Shown piece after piece: positions 1 through 8,915 of a stretch of DNA of 45,377 nucleotides; within the stretch, counting starts at the first letter, position 1, and every line of letters starts with the position of its first letter. Origin of the DNA: Alphaproteobacteria bacterium (lineage in GTDB: Bacteria > Pseudomonadota > Alphaproteobacteria > RF32 > CAG-239); assembly GCA_017935485.1 (NCBI GenBank), contig JAGBHO010000007.1:1-45377 (forward strand), written 5' to 3'. Both the position numbers and the translations under genes were made by a program. The notes beneath the pieces are model-generated. The model was not told the origin of the DNA. It did not search any database and saw nothing but the letters and a program-made list of their open reading frames with translations.

Positions 1-67
1 CGAAGGATCCAGTCAAATCATATAGCATTATTAACCAACTGGATTCTTCACTCCGTTCAGAATGACA
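1..67. repeat. Palindromic intergenic element, truncated by window edge
   Basis: The right arm (38-67) and the end of the left arm (1-13, CGAAGGATCCAGT) match the complete copy at 38767-38850. Arms of about 30 bp flank a variable AT-rich loop and pair imperfectly. This type of GTCATCCTGAGCGAAG palindrome is common between genes in Alphaproteobacteria. No coding potential is seen. Confidence 0.75.
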
Positions 68-94
68 GTACGTCTTCTTCAAAGCACCATTACA

Positions 95-283
95 CCCTCT
101 CATGAGTGAGAGGGCTAGGGAGAGTTGATTAGCCCGATTACCGAATGATTTCTTAGCTTTTGGCCCAAAGAGATAATAGTGAAGCACTGGGCAATGGAGC
201 GTAGCGACTTTAACTTTGGGCTGAAAGCTTAGAAAATGAGGTTGGGCTTGATTTTTGCTTACTTTTGATCAAGCAAAAGTAAG
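95..283. repeat. Modular structured repeat, copy 1
   Basis: Three hairpins lie in a fixed order. Hairpin 1 is 95-114 (CCCTCTCA / TGAGAGGG). Hairpin 2 has arms at 152-170 (CTTAGCTTTTGGCCCAAAG) and 214-232 (CTTTGGGCTGAAAGCTTAG) around a loop containing GGAGCGTAGCGA. Hairpin 3 is 258-283 (CTTACTTTTG / CAAAAGTAAG). The same order recurs at 39701-39889, and diverged copies lie at 39034-39278 and 39365-39515. Arms of diverged copies change in a compensating way. I do not recognise a named family. Confidence 0.8.
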
Positions 284-525
284 AAAGAAGAATAACCAAC
301 TTTATGAAGAAACCAAAACCAGAAAATTAAAAAGGAAAGGCCGCGGCAAAAGGGACAAGGAGGCGAAAAAAAGGCGGGGAGAGAAAAGGAAAAGAAAGTA
401 GCGGAGAGTGTGAGGGCGGAAAGAGAAAACGGGACAAGGGGTGAGAAAAGAAACGAAACGGGGAAGCAGGAAAAAGAAAGTGGCGGGGAATGAGGAAAGA
501 GAGGAGAACGAGGCACCGTACAAAC
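284..525. other. Polypurine tract, tail of structured repeat
   Basis: The plus strand is almost free of pyrimidines for more than 200 bases after the last hairpin of repeat copy 1. Similar purine-rich tails follow hairpin 3 of the copies at 39489-39515 and 39864-39889, starting with the shared words AATAACCAACT and ATGAAGAAA. Apparent minus-strand reading frames here are low-complexity artefacts rich in F, L, S and P. From the tract's end to fliF (526-644) I see no convincing promoter. Confidence 0.6.
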
Positions 526-644
526 TAAACACTCAGGCCGACCCTGTGGATAGGTTAAAATAATAATTTTCAAAAAATAAAATTGGATTAATTATAAACG
601 CAGGGGAATATATTTATTCATCATTTAATAGATTGGGGAATCTA

Positions 645-2252
645 GTGAATAATTTTTTGCAAAGTATAAAGAACTTGTCACCGGGACGCTTGGTGTCGAT
701 TTCTGCGATTATTATCTTTTTAATCAGTTTTTTTGCTTACATTGCCACGCAGGTAAGCGCCACCGAATACGCCGTTTTGTATACGGATTTGGAGCTTGAA
801 GACGCCAAACAGATTGTTACGCGGCTTGAGGCTTCAAACATCAAATATAAGCTGACCAAAAACGGTACGGAAGTTCTTGTTCCCAAAGATATGGTCAATA
901 AAATGCGTGTTGATACGGCCGAATTGGCTATGGCCTCCAAAGGTTCAAACGTCGGATACGAGATTTTTGACAATACCGATGCGCTGGGATCGACCAATTT
1001 TGTGCAAAACGTTAATCTGATTCGCGCCTTGGAAGGAGAGCTTGCCAGAACGATTCGCTCGGTTGACAATATTAAAAGCGCAAGAGTTCATCTGGTATTG
1101 CCCAAAAGAGAAATGTTTTCGCGCGAGGAGCAGGCGCCTTCTGCTTCTGTTGTGGTCAAGACCGCGCACGGGCAGCTTGATCTGAAAAATATTCAGTCGA
1201 TTCAAAAACTGGTTGCGGCGGCAGTGCCGAAGCTTGATGTCAAAAATGTGGCGATTGTCGACAGCGCCGGCAACTTGCTGACCAATAATTATGATGATGA
1301 AGAAACTTTGCAGCACGCAAATATTGAAATGATGCGCATGGAGCAGGAACGCAAAATGGCCATGGCCGTGCAAAACCTTTTGGAAAAAACGGTCGGCCCC
1401 GGAAAGGTCCGCGCTCAGGTCAATATAGAAATGGACATGGACAAGGTTGTCACCAATGAAGAAATTTATGATCCCGACAGCCAGGTTGCCCGTTCGCAAA
1501 GCTCTGTTACCGAAGAGGGCGTGTCCCGTGACAATGAGACGCCGGTAACGGTCGCTCAAAACATTCCCAACGGCGACAATGTCCTGAACAATTCCGGAAC
1601 TTTTAACCAGAATTCGCGGGTTGAAGAAACAATCAACTATGAAATTTCCAAAGTTGTGCGCAATAAGGTCAGAAACGCCGGCATCATCAAGCGCCTGAGC
1701 GTTGCCGTAATGGTTGACGGCCTGTATGAAAAAGACGCCAACGGCAAAATGGTATACCGTGACCGGACGCAGGATGAAATGGAGCAGCTGAGCGCCCTGG
1801 TCAAATCGGCTGTCGGATATGATGCCAACCGCGGCGATATTGTGGAAGTCGAAAACCTGAAGTTTGTCGAAATCGCGCCGGAAACCGTTTCGGAAGAAGA
1901 AATCCTGATTATGGGCTTTACCAAAGACGAGTTAATGCGGATTGCCGAAGGTCTGGGGGTTGCAATTGTGGCGGTGCTGGTTATTTTATTGGTAATTCGT
2001 CCGCTGATTAACAATGCCTTTGACGCCGGCGGAACTTCGCAACGGCTTCTGGGTGAAAATGAAGAGGAGAACCTTCTGTTGTCAAACTTCCTGAACGAAG
2101 ACAATTCGGATATTGACGAGCTTGTCACAATGAACAAGGTGGACGGCAGGGTTAAAGCCGCCTCTGTCAAACGGATTAACGAGCTGGTTGACAAGAATCC
2201 GGATGCCGCGGTCAATGCCATCAGAGGCTGGCTGTATCAGAATGAAAACTAA
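645..2252 (+). CDS. fliF: Flagellar MS-ring protein FliF
   Basis: FliF forms the MS ring in the inner membrane, the base on which the switch and export gate are built. The protein is about 535 residues, normal for the family. A first membrane segment lies near residues 18-38 (SISAIIIFLISFFAYIATQ). Ring-building motifs follow, with family-typical stretches such as IRSVDNIKSARVHLVLPKR. A second membrane segment lies near residue 445 (VAIVAVLVILLVI), and a cytoplasmic tail for FliG binding follows. The GTG at 645 is preferred because GGGGAA sits five bases upstream; an in-frame TTG at 633 lacks a well-placed Shine-Dalgarno. It is the first gene of the flagellar operon; fliG starts 15-18 bases after its stop. 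Confidence 0.95.
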   Translation: MNNFLQSIKNLSPGRLVSISAIIIFLISFFAYIATQVSATEYAVLYTDLELEDAKQIVTRLEASNIKYKLTKNGTEVLVPKDMVNKMRVDTAELAMASKGSNVGYEIFDNTDALGSTNFVQNVNLIRALEGELARTIRSVDNIKSARVHLVLPKREMFSREEQAPSASVVVKTAHGQLDLKNIQSIQKLVAAAVPKLDVKNVAIVDSAGNLLTNNYDDEETLQHANIEMMRMEQERKMAMAVQNLLEKTVGPGKVRAQVNIEMDMDKVVTNEEIYDPDSQVARSQSSVTEEGVSRDNETPVTVAQNIPNGDNVLNNSGTFNQNSRVEETINYEISKVVRNKVRNAGIIKRLSVAVMVDGLYEKDANGKMVYRDRTQDEMEQLSALVKSAVGYDANRGDIVEVENLKFVEIAPETVSEEEILIMGFTKDELMRIAEGLGVAIVAVLVILLVIRPLINNAFDAGGTSQRLLGENEEENLLLSNFLNEDNSDIDELVTMNKVDGRVKAASVKRINELVDKNPDAAVNAIRGWLYQNEN

Positions 2253-2270
2253 AAGGACGGTGCGAACGTG

Positions 2271-3293
2271 ATGAAAACAAATGTAATAGACGATTACAAT
2301 CTGATCTCCGGTCAGCAGAAAGCGGCAATCTTAATGCTTTCTCTGGATGAAGAACGCTCTGCCACGCTGTTTTCTCTGATGGATGACGAGGAGATTAAAG
2401 AGCTTTCCGTGATTATGGCTTCATTGGGAAAAGTCAACTCTTCGGTTGTTGAGCAGCTTTTTCAGGAGTTTACGGACAAGCTGTCCAATACCGGCGCGCT
2501 GATAGGCACCTATGAAAGTACGGAACGCCTGCTGGCCAAAGCGCTGGATAAAGACCGTGTTTCCGTCATTATGGAAGAAATCCGCGGTCCGGCCGGACGG
2601 ACGATGTGGGACAAGCTCGGCAATGTTAACGAGCACGTTCTGGCAAACTATCTGAAAAACGAATACCCGCAGACCATTGCCGTTATCTTGTCAAAGATTA
2701 AGGCCGAGCATGCCGCGAAAGTCATTGCTTTGCTGCCGGAAAACTTTGCCATGGAAATCGTTATGCGTATGCTGCGTATGGATTCGGTACAGAAAGAAGT
2801 GTTGGACGGTTTGGAAAAAACGCTGCGCAAGGAGTTCATGAGCAACCTTTCCAAATCTACGCGCCGCGATTCGCACGAGCTTATTGCCGATATTTTCAAC
2901 TCTTTGGACCGCAACACCGAAAGCCGCTTTATGGAAGCTTTGGAAGAACGCAACCGCGAGAGTGCGGAACGCGTCAAGTCTTTGATGTTTACGTTTGAAG
3001 ACCTTATCCGCGTTGATGCTCAGGGCATTCAGATTTTGCTGCGCAACATTGACAAAGACAAGCTTGCCATTGCGTTGAAAGGCGCGTCCGAACAGATTAA
3101 AGAACTGTTCTTCAGCAATATGTCTTCCCGTGCCGGCAAAATCATCAAAGAAGACATGGAAGCCATGGGGCCGGTCAGACTGCGTGATGTGGAAGAGGCC
3201 CAGCAGTATGTTGTTGCCACGACCAAGGAACTGTCCAATAACGGCGAGATTGTTATCAGCGAAGGCAAAGATAACGATGAGCTCATTTATTAG
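2271..3293 (+). CDS. fliG: Flagellar motor switch protein FliG
   Basis: FliG is the rotor protein that links the MS ring to the C ring and carries the charged helix contacted by the stator. About 340 residues, normal for FliG. The middle domain contains the hallmark stretch EYPQTIAVILSKIKAEHAA. The C-terminal domain has the charged torque helix region (SSRAGKIIKEDMEAMGPVRL). The sequence GTGATG offers two starts, 2268 and 2271, and AAAGGA lies at 2252-2257 upstream; the ATG was taken, and one residue is at stake. It lies between fliF and a fliH-like gene, the order seen in many alphaproteobacterial operons. Confidence 0.95.
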   Translation: MKTNVIDDYNLISGQQKAAILMLSLDEERSATLFSLMDDEEIKELSVIMASLGKVNSSVVEQLFQEFTDKLSNTGALIGTYESTERLLAKALDKDRVSVIMEEIRGPAGRTMWDKLGNVNEHVLANYLKNEYPQTIAVILSKIKAEHAAKVIALLPENFAMEIVMRMLRMDSVQKEVLDGLEKTLRKEFMSNLSKSTRRDSHELIADIFNSLDRNTESRFMEALEERNRESAERVKSLMFTFEDLIRVDAQGIQILLRNIDKDKLAIALKGASEQIKELFFSNMSSRAGKIIKEDMEAMGPVRLRDVEEAQQYVVATTKELSNNGEIVISEGKDNDELIY

Positions 3294-3308
3294 TTTTAGG
3301 TTTTGCTG

Positions 3309-4016
3309 ATGGGTGATTTTCAAAAATTTATGTTTGACAATTTCGTCATCGTTGACGAGAATGAGGTCATCAAAAAAAATGCGCCCGATGCGGAAGAAGC
3401 TGAGGAAATTGTCGAGGCCGAAATTGAAGAATTGCCTGAAGAACCGGATACCGCGCCGGAACCGGAAGAACCGCCGGTAAAGACCTATACGCAGGATGAG
3501 CTGGATTCGGCTGTAACGGCGGCTGAGCAGAAAGGGTATGAAAAAGGTTTCAGACTTGCGCAGGAAGATGCCGAAAAGGGAATCTCCGTCCTCTTGGGAA
3601 ATATTGACGCCAAGCTGGCAGAGGTTGTTATCAATGCCGGAGAAATGCAAAAGCAGGTTGAACAGCAGTATATGGCCTTAAACCATGCGGTATTTCAAAA
3701 ACTTTTGCCCAATTTGCTGGAAGAGCAGTGCGTTGAAATCGTAAACAAGTTTATTGCGGATAATTTTGCCAATTTCCGCACCGAGGCCAAACTTTCGTTC
3801 TACCTTAATCCTGAGGTTATCGGGCAAGTGCAGGAACAAATTGCCAAAATGGCACATGTCCATGACTTTGAAGGAAAAATTGCGCTGCATAAAGATGAAA
3901 AACTGGCCAAAGCCGACTGCCGCATTGAGTGGGAAAACGGCGGCGTTGAGCATTTGAGCAATAAACTATTGGAAAAAGTGGACAATTTACTTGAAGATAA
4001 TGCCGCTAAAAACTAA
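3309..4016 (+). CDS. fliH: FliH-like flagellar export stator protein
   Basis: FliH binds the export ATPase FliI and tethers it at the base of the export apparatus. The assignment rests on position (directly after fliG, before fliN) and architecture: an acidic, proline- and glutamate-rich N-terminal region (about residues 20-60), then a long helical stretch with AAEQKGYEKGF, a typical FliH-type motif, and a mixed alpha/beta C-terminal region. Primary sequence in this family is poorly conserved, so the call is partly contextual. An in-frame TTG lies six bases earlier; ATG 3309 is preferred, with TTAGG upstream. About 235 residues. No fliI gene is present in this window, so its partner must be elsewhere. 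Confidence 0.75.
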   Translation: MGDFQKFMFDNFVIVDENEVIKKNAPDAEEAEEIVEAEIEELPEEPDTAPEPEEPPVKTYTQDELDSAVTAAEQKGYEKGFRLAQEDAEKGISVLLGNIDAKLAEVVINAGEMQKQVEQQYMALNHAVFQKLLPNLLEEQCVEIVNKFIADNFANFRTEAKLSFYLNPEVIGQVQEQIAKMAHVHDFEGKIALHKDEKLAKADCRIEWENGGVEHLSNKLLEKVDNLLEDNAAKN

Positions 4017-4060
4017 GCTTAAATTTAGGAAAGACGGCTTATATAAAAGAAAGGGCTTAA

Positions 4061-4414
4061 ATGAGCGAAGATTTGAAATTAGATGAATTAAACGAGAGTT
4101 CAATCATCGGCGACGACCCGATTTTGAAAGCCGATAATGGTGAAACGGATTTTGATATTCCCAGCTCCACGAGCGATTTGGAAGCGGTATATGAAATTCC
4201 GGTAAAAGTTTCGGCCATTCTGGGAAAAGCCCAGATGAAAGTCAGCCAGCTGATGAAGCTGAACAAAGGGACGATTATCGAACTGGACCGCAAAGTCGGC
4301 GAGGCCATAGATATTTATGTCAATAATAATCTGGTTGCCCGCGGCGAGGTTGTTGTCGTTGATGACAAATTGGGAATAACCATGACCGAGATCGTAAAAA
4401 CGGTAAATAAATAA
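4061..4414 (+). CDS. fliN: Flagellar motor switch protein FliN
   Basis: FliN is a C-ring component that takes part in switching and in docking of export substrates. It has 117 residues. The first 45 are acidic and variable, as in other FliN proteins. The rest is one SpoA domain (about residues 46-115) with the usual pattern IPVKVSAILGKAQMKVSQL, then GEAIDIYVNNNLVARGEVVVVD and a final TMTEIV segment. AAAGAAAGG lies just upstream of the start. It follows the fliH-like gene by 44 bases and precedes flbD by 17 bases. Confidence 0.93.
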   Translation: MSEDLKLDELNESSIIGDDPILKADNGETDFDIPSSTSDLEAVYEIPVKVSAILGKAQMKVSQLMKLNKGTIIELDRKVGEAIDIYVNNNLVARGEVVVVDDKLGITMTEIVKTVNK

Positions 4415-4431
4415 AAGTCAAAAGAGGGGAA

Positions 4432-5793
4432 ATGGAACTTTTAATTGTTGGCACATTGGACGGACAGATTGGGGCTGCCAGTAAAATTGCCATCAGTCAG
4501 GGCGGAAAAGTTTCTCTGGCTGATAAGATTGAAACGGCGCTGGAAATTCTGCGTTCCGGAACCAAAAATATTGAATTGGTTATGATTGATGTCAGGCTTG
4601 ACATCCACAAATTTATCAGCTCTCTGACGAGCGAGCGGATAAACGTTCCGGTTGTTGCCTGCGGTGTTGCCAATGACACTTCTTTGGCTGTCAGGGCAAT
4701 CAAGGCCGGCGCCAAGGAATATATCCCCCTGCCTCCCGATCCCGAACTTATCGGCGCGGTTTTGGCGGCGGCTACCCGTGAGAATCATGCCCTGATTTAC
4801 GGAGATAAGAAAACCGAAGCCGTTTTGAAGATGGCCAAACAAATCGCCCCCTCCGAAGCCAGCGTGTTGCTGACCGGCGAGTCCGGAACGGGTAAGGAAA
4901 TTTTTTCACGCTTTATTCATGACAATTCCAAACGTGCCAACAAAAAGTTTGTTGCGGTCAATTGCGCCGCCATTCCGGAGACCTTGTTGGAATCAGAACT
5001 TTTCGGCTATGAAAAAGGCGCTTTCACCGGTGCCGTTTCCCGCCGTATCGGCAAGTTTGAAGAGGCGACCGACGGCACGCTGCTGCTTGATGAAATTTCG
5101 GAAATGGATATTCGGATTCAGGCCAAGCTGCTGCGCGCCATTCAGGAAAAAGAAATTGACCGTATCGGCGGCAAGTCCCCGATAAAAGTCAATACCCGCA
5201 TTATTGCCACGTCAAACCGCAATCTTGACGATGCCGTCAAAAACGGCACTTTCCGTCAGGATTTGTACTTCCGTCTGAATGTGGTCAACATAAATATTCC
5301 GTCATTAAAAGACCGTCCGGATGACATTCCGGTTTTGGCCAAACATTTTGTAAAGAAATATTCCGAGCTTAATGATGTTCCGATGCGCGATATTTCTAAA
5401 GCGGCGGAAGAAAAACTGCTGAACTACCTCTGGCCGGGAAACGTCCGTGAACTGGAAAACACCATGCATCGTGCCGTATTGCTTGCCGCTGACGATGAAA
5501 TCGGCGAAGAAGCAATTATTTTGACGGATCCGAATGCGGTTATCAACCTGGATGCTAAAACTCCGGCGACTTCGGGTGCGGAAAAAACGGAAAAAGAAGG
5601 AAATGGCGGTGCTCAGTTCGGCCAGACCGTTGCCGGTGCTGAGCGTGACCTGATTATTGATACGCTCAAACATACTTTCGGCAACCGGACGCAAGCCGCA
5701 AACATTCTCGGCATCTCTATCCGGACGCTGCGCAACAAACTGAAACAATACGAAGAGGCCGGTTATCAGGTCCCTCCGGCATCTATGGGGTAA
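4432..5793 (+). CDS. flbD: Sigma-54-dependent flagellar regulator FlbD
   Basis: FlbD activates late flagellar promoters read by sigma-54 RNA polymerase and represses early ones. Three domains are visible. The N-terminal receiver-like domain (1-120) keeps an aspartate at residue 53 (VMID) but lacks the usual acidic pair near the N-terminus, as in Caulobacter-type FlbD. The AAA+ domain has Walker A GESGTGKE (149-156) and the sigma-54 contact loop GAFTGA (196-201). The C-terminal Fis-type helix-turn-helix contains NRTQAANILGISIRTLRNKL. Stretches such as PVVACGV, AIKAGAKEY and MHRAVLLAA are characteristic of the FlbD branch rather than NtrC. GAGGGGAA precedes the ATG. Its location inside the basal-body operon suggests it controls later classes, including flagellin. 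Confidence 0.93.
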   Translation: MELLIVGTLDGQIGAASKIAISQGGKVSLADKIETALEILRSGTKNIELVMIDVRLDIHKFISSLTSERINVPVVACGVANDTSLAVRAIKAGAKEYIPLPPDPELIGAVLAAATRENHALIYGDKKTEAVLKMAKQIAPSEASVLLTGESGTGKEIFSRFIHDNSKRANKKFVAVNCAAIPETLLESELFGYEKGAFTGAVSRRIGKFEEATDGTLLLDEISEMDIRIQAKLLRAIQEKEIDRIGGKSPIKVNTRIIATSNRNLDDAVKNGTFRQDLYFRLNVVNINIPSLKDRPDDIPVLAKHFVKKYSELNDVPMRDISKAAEEKLLNYLWPGNVRELENTMHRAVLLAADDEIGEEAIILTDPNAVINLDAKTPATSGAEKTEKEGNGGAQFGQTVAGAERDLIIDTLKHTFGNRTQAANILGISIRTLRNKLKQYEEAGYQVPPASMG

Positions 5794-5806
5794 TTGTAAC
5801 TGAACG

Positions 5807-7933
5807 ATGGCCAAGAACCCGCAAAACGTAAGCGCCTCATTATTCGGGGGCAAATCTTTCAAAGACCTTTTGGTTTCTTCAACCAAACGCGGCGACATTT
5901 TCTTTGCGCTGGCCATTATTCTGATGCTTGTCATATTGATTATGCCGATGCCGGCCTGGCTGTTGGATATCGCGCTGGCTTTTTCCATTACCATGTCCTG
6001 TCTGGTGTTGATGACCGCCATTTTTATTGAAAAGCCGAACCAGTTCAGTGCATTTCCGCTGGTGTTGCTGATTACAACCATGTACAGGTTGTCGCTGAAT
6101 CTGGCTTCCACCCGCCTGATTCTTGCGGACGGCTATATGGGGCCGGATGCCGCCGGTCAGGTGATTAAAGCCTTTGGCGGTTTTATTATGGGCAACAATT
6201 TTGTAATCGGCGTAATCGTTTTTGCCATTTTGGTTTTGGTCAACTTTGTGGTCATTACCAAAGGTTCCGGCCGTATCGCCGAAGTTGCCGCCCGCTTTGC
6301 TTTGGACGCCATGCCCGGCAAACAGATGGCAATCGACGCTGACTTGTCTTCCGGACTGATTACCGAAGACGAAGCCCGTGCCCGCCGCGAAGATTTGTCA
6401 AAAGAGAGCTCTTTTTACGGCGCCATGGACGGTGCATCCAAATTTGTCCGCGGTGATGCGATTGCCGGTTTGATTATTACGTTTATTAATATCATTGCCG
6501 GTATCATTATCGGTATGGTACAAAACAATATGACCTTTAAGGCCGCTGGCGAAACCTATACCCGCCTGACGGTCGGTGACGGACTGGTCAGTCAGGTTCC
6601 GGCACTGATTATCTCTGTGGCCGCCGGTATTTTGGTTTCCAAAGCCGGTATGACCGATTCGACCGATAAGGTTTTGTTTGAGCAGGTCAGCAACTATCCG
6701 AAAGCGCTGGGCATGAGCTCTTTCATGGCTCTGGCGCTGGGAATGCTCCCCGGTACGCCGGCGGTGCCTTTTGTTTTGCTTGCCGTATTGACCGGTGTCA
6801 GCGCCTATTATCTGGACAAGCAGCAAAAAGCCGCACAGGCCAAAGCGCAGGAAGTTTTTGAAGAAGAACAAAAACAGGGTAAAATTGCCAAAGCTGCGGA
6901 TGAGCCGATTTCCACGGCCTTGCGGATTGACCTGATTCGTTTGGAAATCGGTTACGGGTTGTTGCCGCTGATTAATGAGCAGACCAACAAAAAACTGACT
7001 GATCAGATTAAAGCCTTGCGCCGTTCGCTGGCTTCCGAGCTCGGCTTTATCATGCCGTCCATCCGCATTCAGGATAATATGCAGCTGGAGGCCAATGAGT
7101 ATAATATTTACATTAAAGAAGTCAAATCCGGTAAAGGAGAGCTGCGCCCGACCCAGCTTTTGGTTATGGATCCGCGCGGCGAACCGATTACGCTGCCGGG
7201 CGAGGCGACAACAGAGCCGACCTTTGGCCTGAAAGCCATGTGGATTGACCAGTCATATCGTGAAGAAGCCATGTTCCGCGGCTATACGGTGGTAGATCCG
7301 GCCACGGTTGTGACGACCCATATTACCGAACTGGTCAAAGATAATATGCCGGAACTGCTGTCTTATGCCGAAACCCAGAAACTTTTGGATGAAATGGATA
7401 AAGAACAGCAAAAACTTGTTAAAGAGCTTATCCCCGGCAAAATCAGCCTGGGAGCGGTTCAGCGCATTTTGCAAAATCTGTTGCAGGAACGCGTTTCAAT
7501 CCGCGATTTGCCGACTATTCTGGAAGGAATATCCGAGGCCGTATCTTCAACCCGCAGCCTGATGTTGATTACCGAGCATGTCCGCACCCGTTTGTCCCGC
7601 CAGTTGTCCAATGCCAATACCAATGAATTTGGCATCATTCCTTTGGTGACGCTGTCAGCGGAATGGGAACAGGCTTTTGCCGAATCAATTGTCGGAGAGG
7701 GGGATGAACGCCAGCTGGCCATGGCGCCGTCAGCCCTGCAGTCTTTTATTACCAAAGTCCGCAACACGCTGGAAGAACTGGCGGTAAGGGGAGAAACGGC
7801 GGTTCTGCTGACCAGCCCGAATATCCGTCCTTTTGTCCGCTCGATTATTGAACGCTTCCGGCCGCTGACCGTTGTGATGTCACAGAACGAAATTTATCCC
7901 AAAGCCAAAATCAAAACTGTTGGGCAAATATAG
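5807..7933 (+). CDS. flhA: Flagellar export gate protein FlhA
   Basis: FlhA is the large gate component of the flagellar type III export apparatus. It has 708 residues, the usual size. The N-terminal half (about 30-330) holds about eight membrane helices with the conserved FHIPEP-region loop containing ARFALDAMPGKQMAIDADL. The C-terminal half is the cytosolic domain that forms the nonameric ring and binds chaperone-substrate complexes. The end of the protein matches the family pattern (VVMSQNEI near the end). It starts 13 bases after flbD and ends 14 bases before flhF, so all are probably co-transcribed. Confidence 0.97.
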   Translation: MAKNPQNVSASLFGGKSFKDLLVSSTKRGDIFFALAIILMLVILIMPMPAWLLDIALAFSITMSCLVLMTAIFIEKPNQFSAFPLVLLITTMYRLSLNLASTRLILADGYMGPDAAGQVIKAFGGFIMGNNFVIGVIVFAILVLVNFVVITKGSGRIAEVAARFALDAMPGKQMAIDADLSSGLITEDEARARREDLSKESSFYGAMDGASKFVRGDAIAGLIITFINIIAGIIIGMVQNNMTFKAAGETYTRLTVGDGLVSQVPALIISVAAGILVSKAGMTDSTDKVLFEQVSNYPKALGMSSFMALALGMLPGTPAVPFVLLAVLTGVSAYYLDKQQKAAQAKAQEVFEEEQKQGKIAKAADEPISTALRIDLIRLEIGYGLLPLINEQTNKKLTDQIKALRRSLASELGFIMPSIRIQDNMQLEANEYNIYIKEVKSGKGELRPTQLLVMDPRGEPITLPGEATTEPTFGLKAMWIDQSYREEAMFRGYTVVDPATVVTTHITELVKDNMPELLSYAETQKLLDEMDKEQQKLVKELIPGKISLGAVQRILQNLLQERVSIRDLPTILEGISEAVSSTRSLMLITEHVRTRLSRQLSNANTNEFGIIPLVTLSAEWEQAFAESIVGEGDERQLAMAPSALQSFITKVRNTLEELAVRGETAVLLTSPNIRPFVRSIIERFRPLTVVMSQNEIYPKAKIKTVGQI

Positions 7934-7947
7934 AAAGGGGCAGATAA

Positions 7948-8904
7948 ATGAAAATAAAGAGTTTCAGCGCTGCCACTTCCATGGAAGCCATGCGTCTGGC
8001 TTCCGAGGCTCTGGGACGCGATGCCGTTATTATTTCAACCGAAACGCTGGATGATGGACAGGTCAGGATTACCGCCGCTCTGGAAGAAAAAGAAGAAATC
8101 AGCTTTAATGAAGACGATGAGCTGGAATTGCTGGACAGCCGTACGGTTTTTGATGACAGTATTATCCGTGAATGTCTGGACTATCATTCCGTGCTGGATT
8201 TGGTTAAGGAGCGAGTATTGTCACGGGCGCGCAGCATCAGCAAGGCTCAGAAAATTTTTGATGACCAAAAACTTCTGACCGCCTGTTTTAAGGAAATGTT
8301 CAAATTTTCGGCGCCGCTGAATACGCCGTCAAAAATCAAACTTTTTATGGGAACGTCGGGCAGCGGTAAGTCAACTGCCATTGCCAAAACCGCCACACAG
8401 GCCAAGTTAAAAAATATTTCCGCCTGCATTATCTCGACCGACAATGTCAGAGCCGGCGCCAATCAGCAGCTGGAAGCCTTTGCCGGAATTCTGGATGTTG
8501 ATTTTATGTTTTGCAAAAACGGCCGGATATTGTTTGAAACCGTAAAAGAAATTGAAAATAAATATGAGCTTATTTTAATTGACACGCCGGGGATTAATCC
8601 GTTTGTTCCGGAAGACGTCGGAAAAGTCAGCGCCTTTGTGGAGGCAGTCAGCGCCGATGCAATCCTGACCATGGCTTCCGGCCTGAATACTTATGAGGCA
8701 ATAGAAATTGCCGAAGTCTTTACCGAACTCGGCGCCCGCTATCTGATGCCGACCAGAATGGACCTGACCCGCCGCATCGGGTCATTGTTGTCGGTTGCCA
8801 GCTGTTGCGAACTCGGCTTTTGTTCGGCCGGAGTCAGTGCCAGCATCGCCAAAGGACTGGCGGAAATCACGCCCCGGTCTTTAGCCCGCTTAATTTTGGA
8901 ATGA
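7948..8904 (+). CDS. flhF: Flagellar biosynthesis GTPase FlhF
   Basis: FlhF is an SRP-type GTPase that helps set flagellar position and number. It has 318 residues. The start MKIKSFSAATSMEAM is the typical FlhF N-terminus. A basic/acidic linker follows, and then the NG GTPase domain with P-loop GTSGSGKST near residue 134 and the DTPG switch near residue 212. The NKxD-like guanine-specificity motif is represented by TRMD, as in other FlhF proteins (TKLD type). AAAGGGG lies upstream of the ATG. flhG follows after 11 bases; the pair usually acts together, with FlhG stimulating the GTPase. Confidence 0.92.
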   Translation: MKIKSFSAATSMEAMRLASEALGRDAVIISTETLDDGQVRITAALEEKEEISFNEDDELELLDSRTVFDDSIIRECLDYHSVLDLVKERVLSRARSISKAQKIFDDQKLLTACFKEMFKFSAPLNTPSKIKLFMGTSGSGKSTAIAKTATQAKLKNISACIISTDNVRAGANQQLEAFAGILDVDFMFCKNGRILFETVKEIENKYELILIDTPGINPFVPEDVGKVSAFVEAVSADAILTMASGLNTYEAIEIAEVFTELGARYLMPTRMDLTRRIGSLLSVASCCELGFCSAGVSASIAKGLAEITPRSLARLILE

Positions 8905-8915
8905 AAGAGGTCTGC

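Noticed and set aside
259..573. Minus-strand reading frames ending in a shared LLLLDQK-like C-terminus
   Set aside because: They run over the polypurine tail and hairpin 3 of the repeat; the composition (F, L, S, P) is low-complexity and similar frames appear in every repeat copy, so they are by-products of the repeat.
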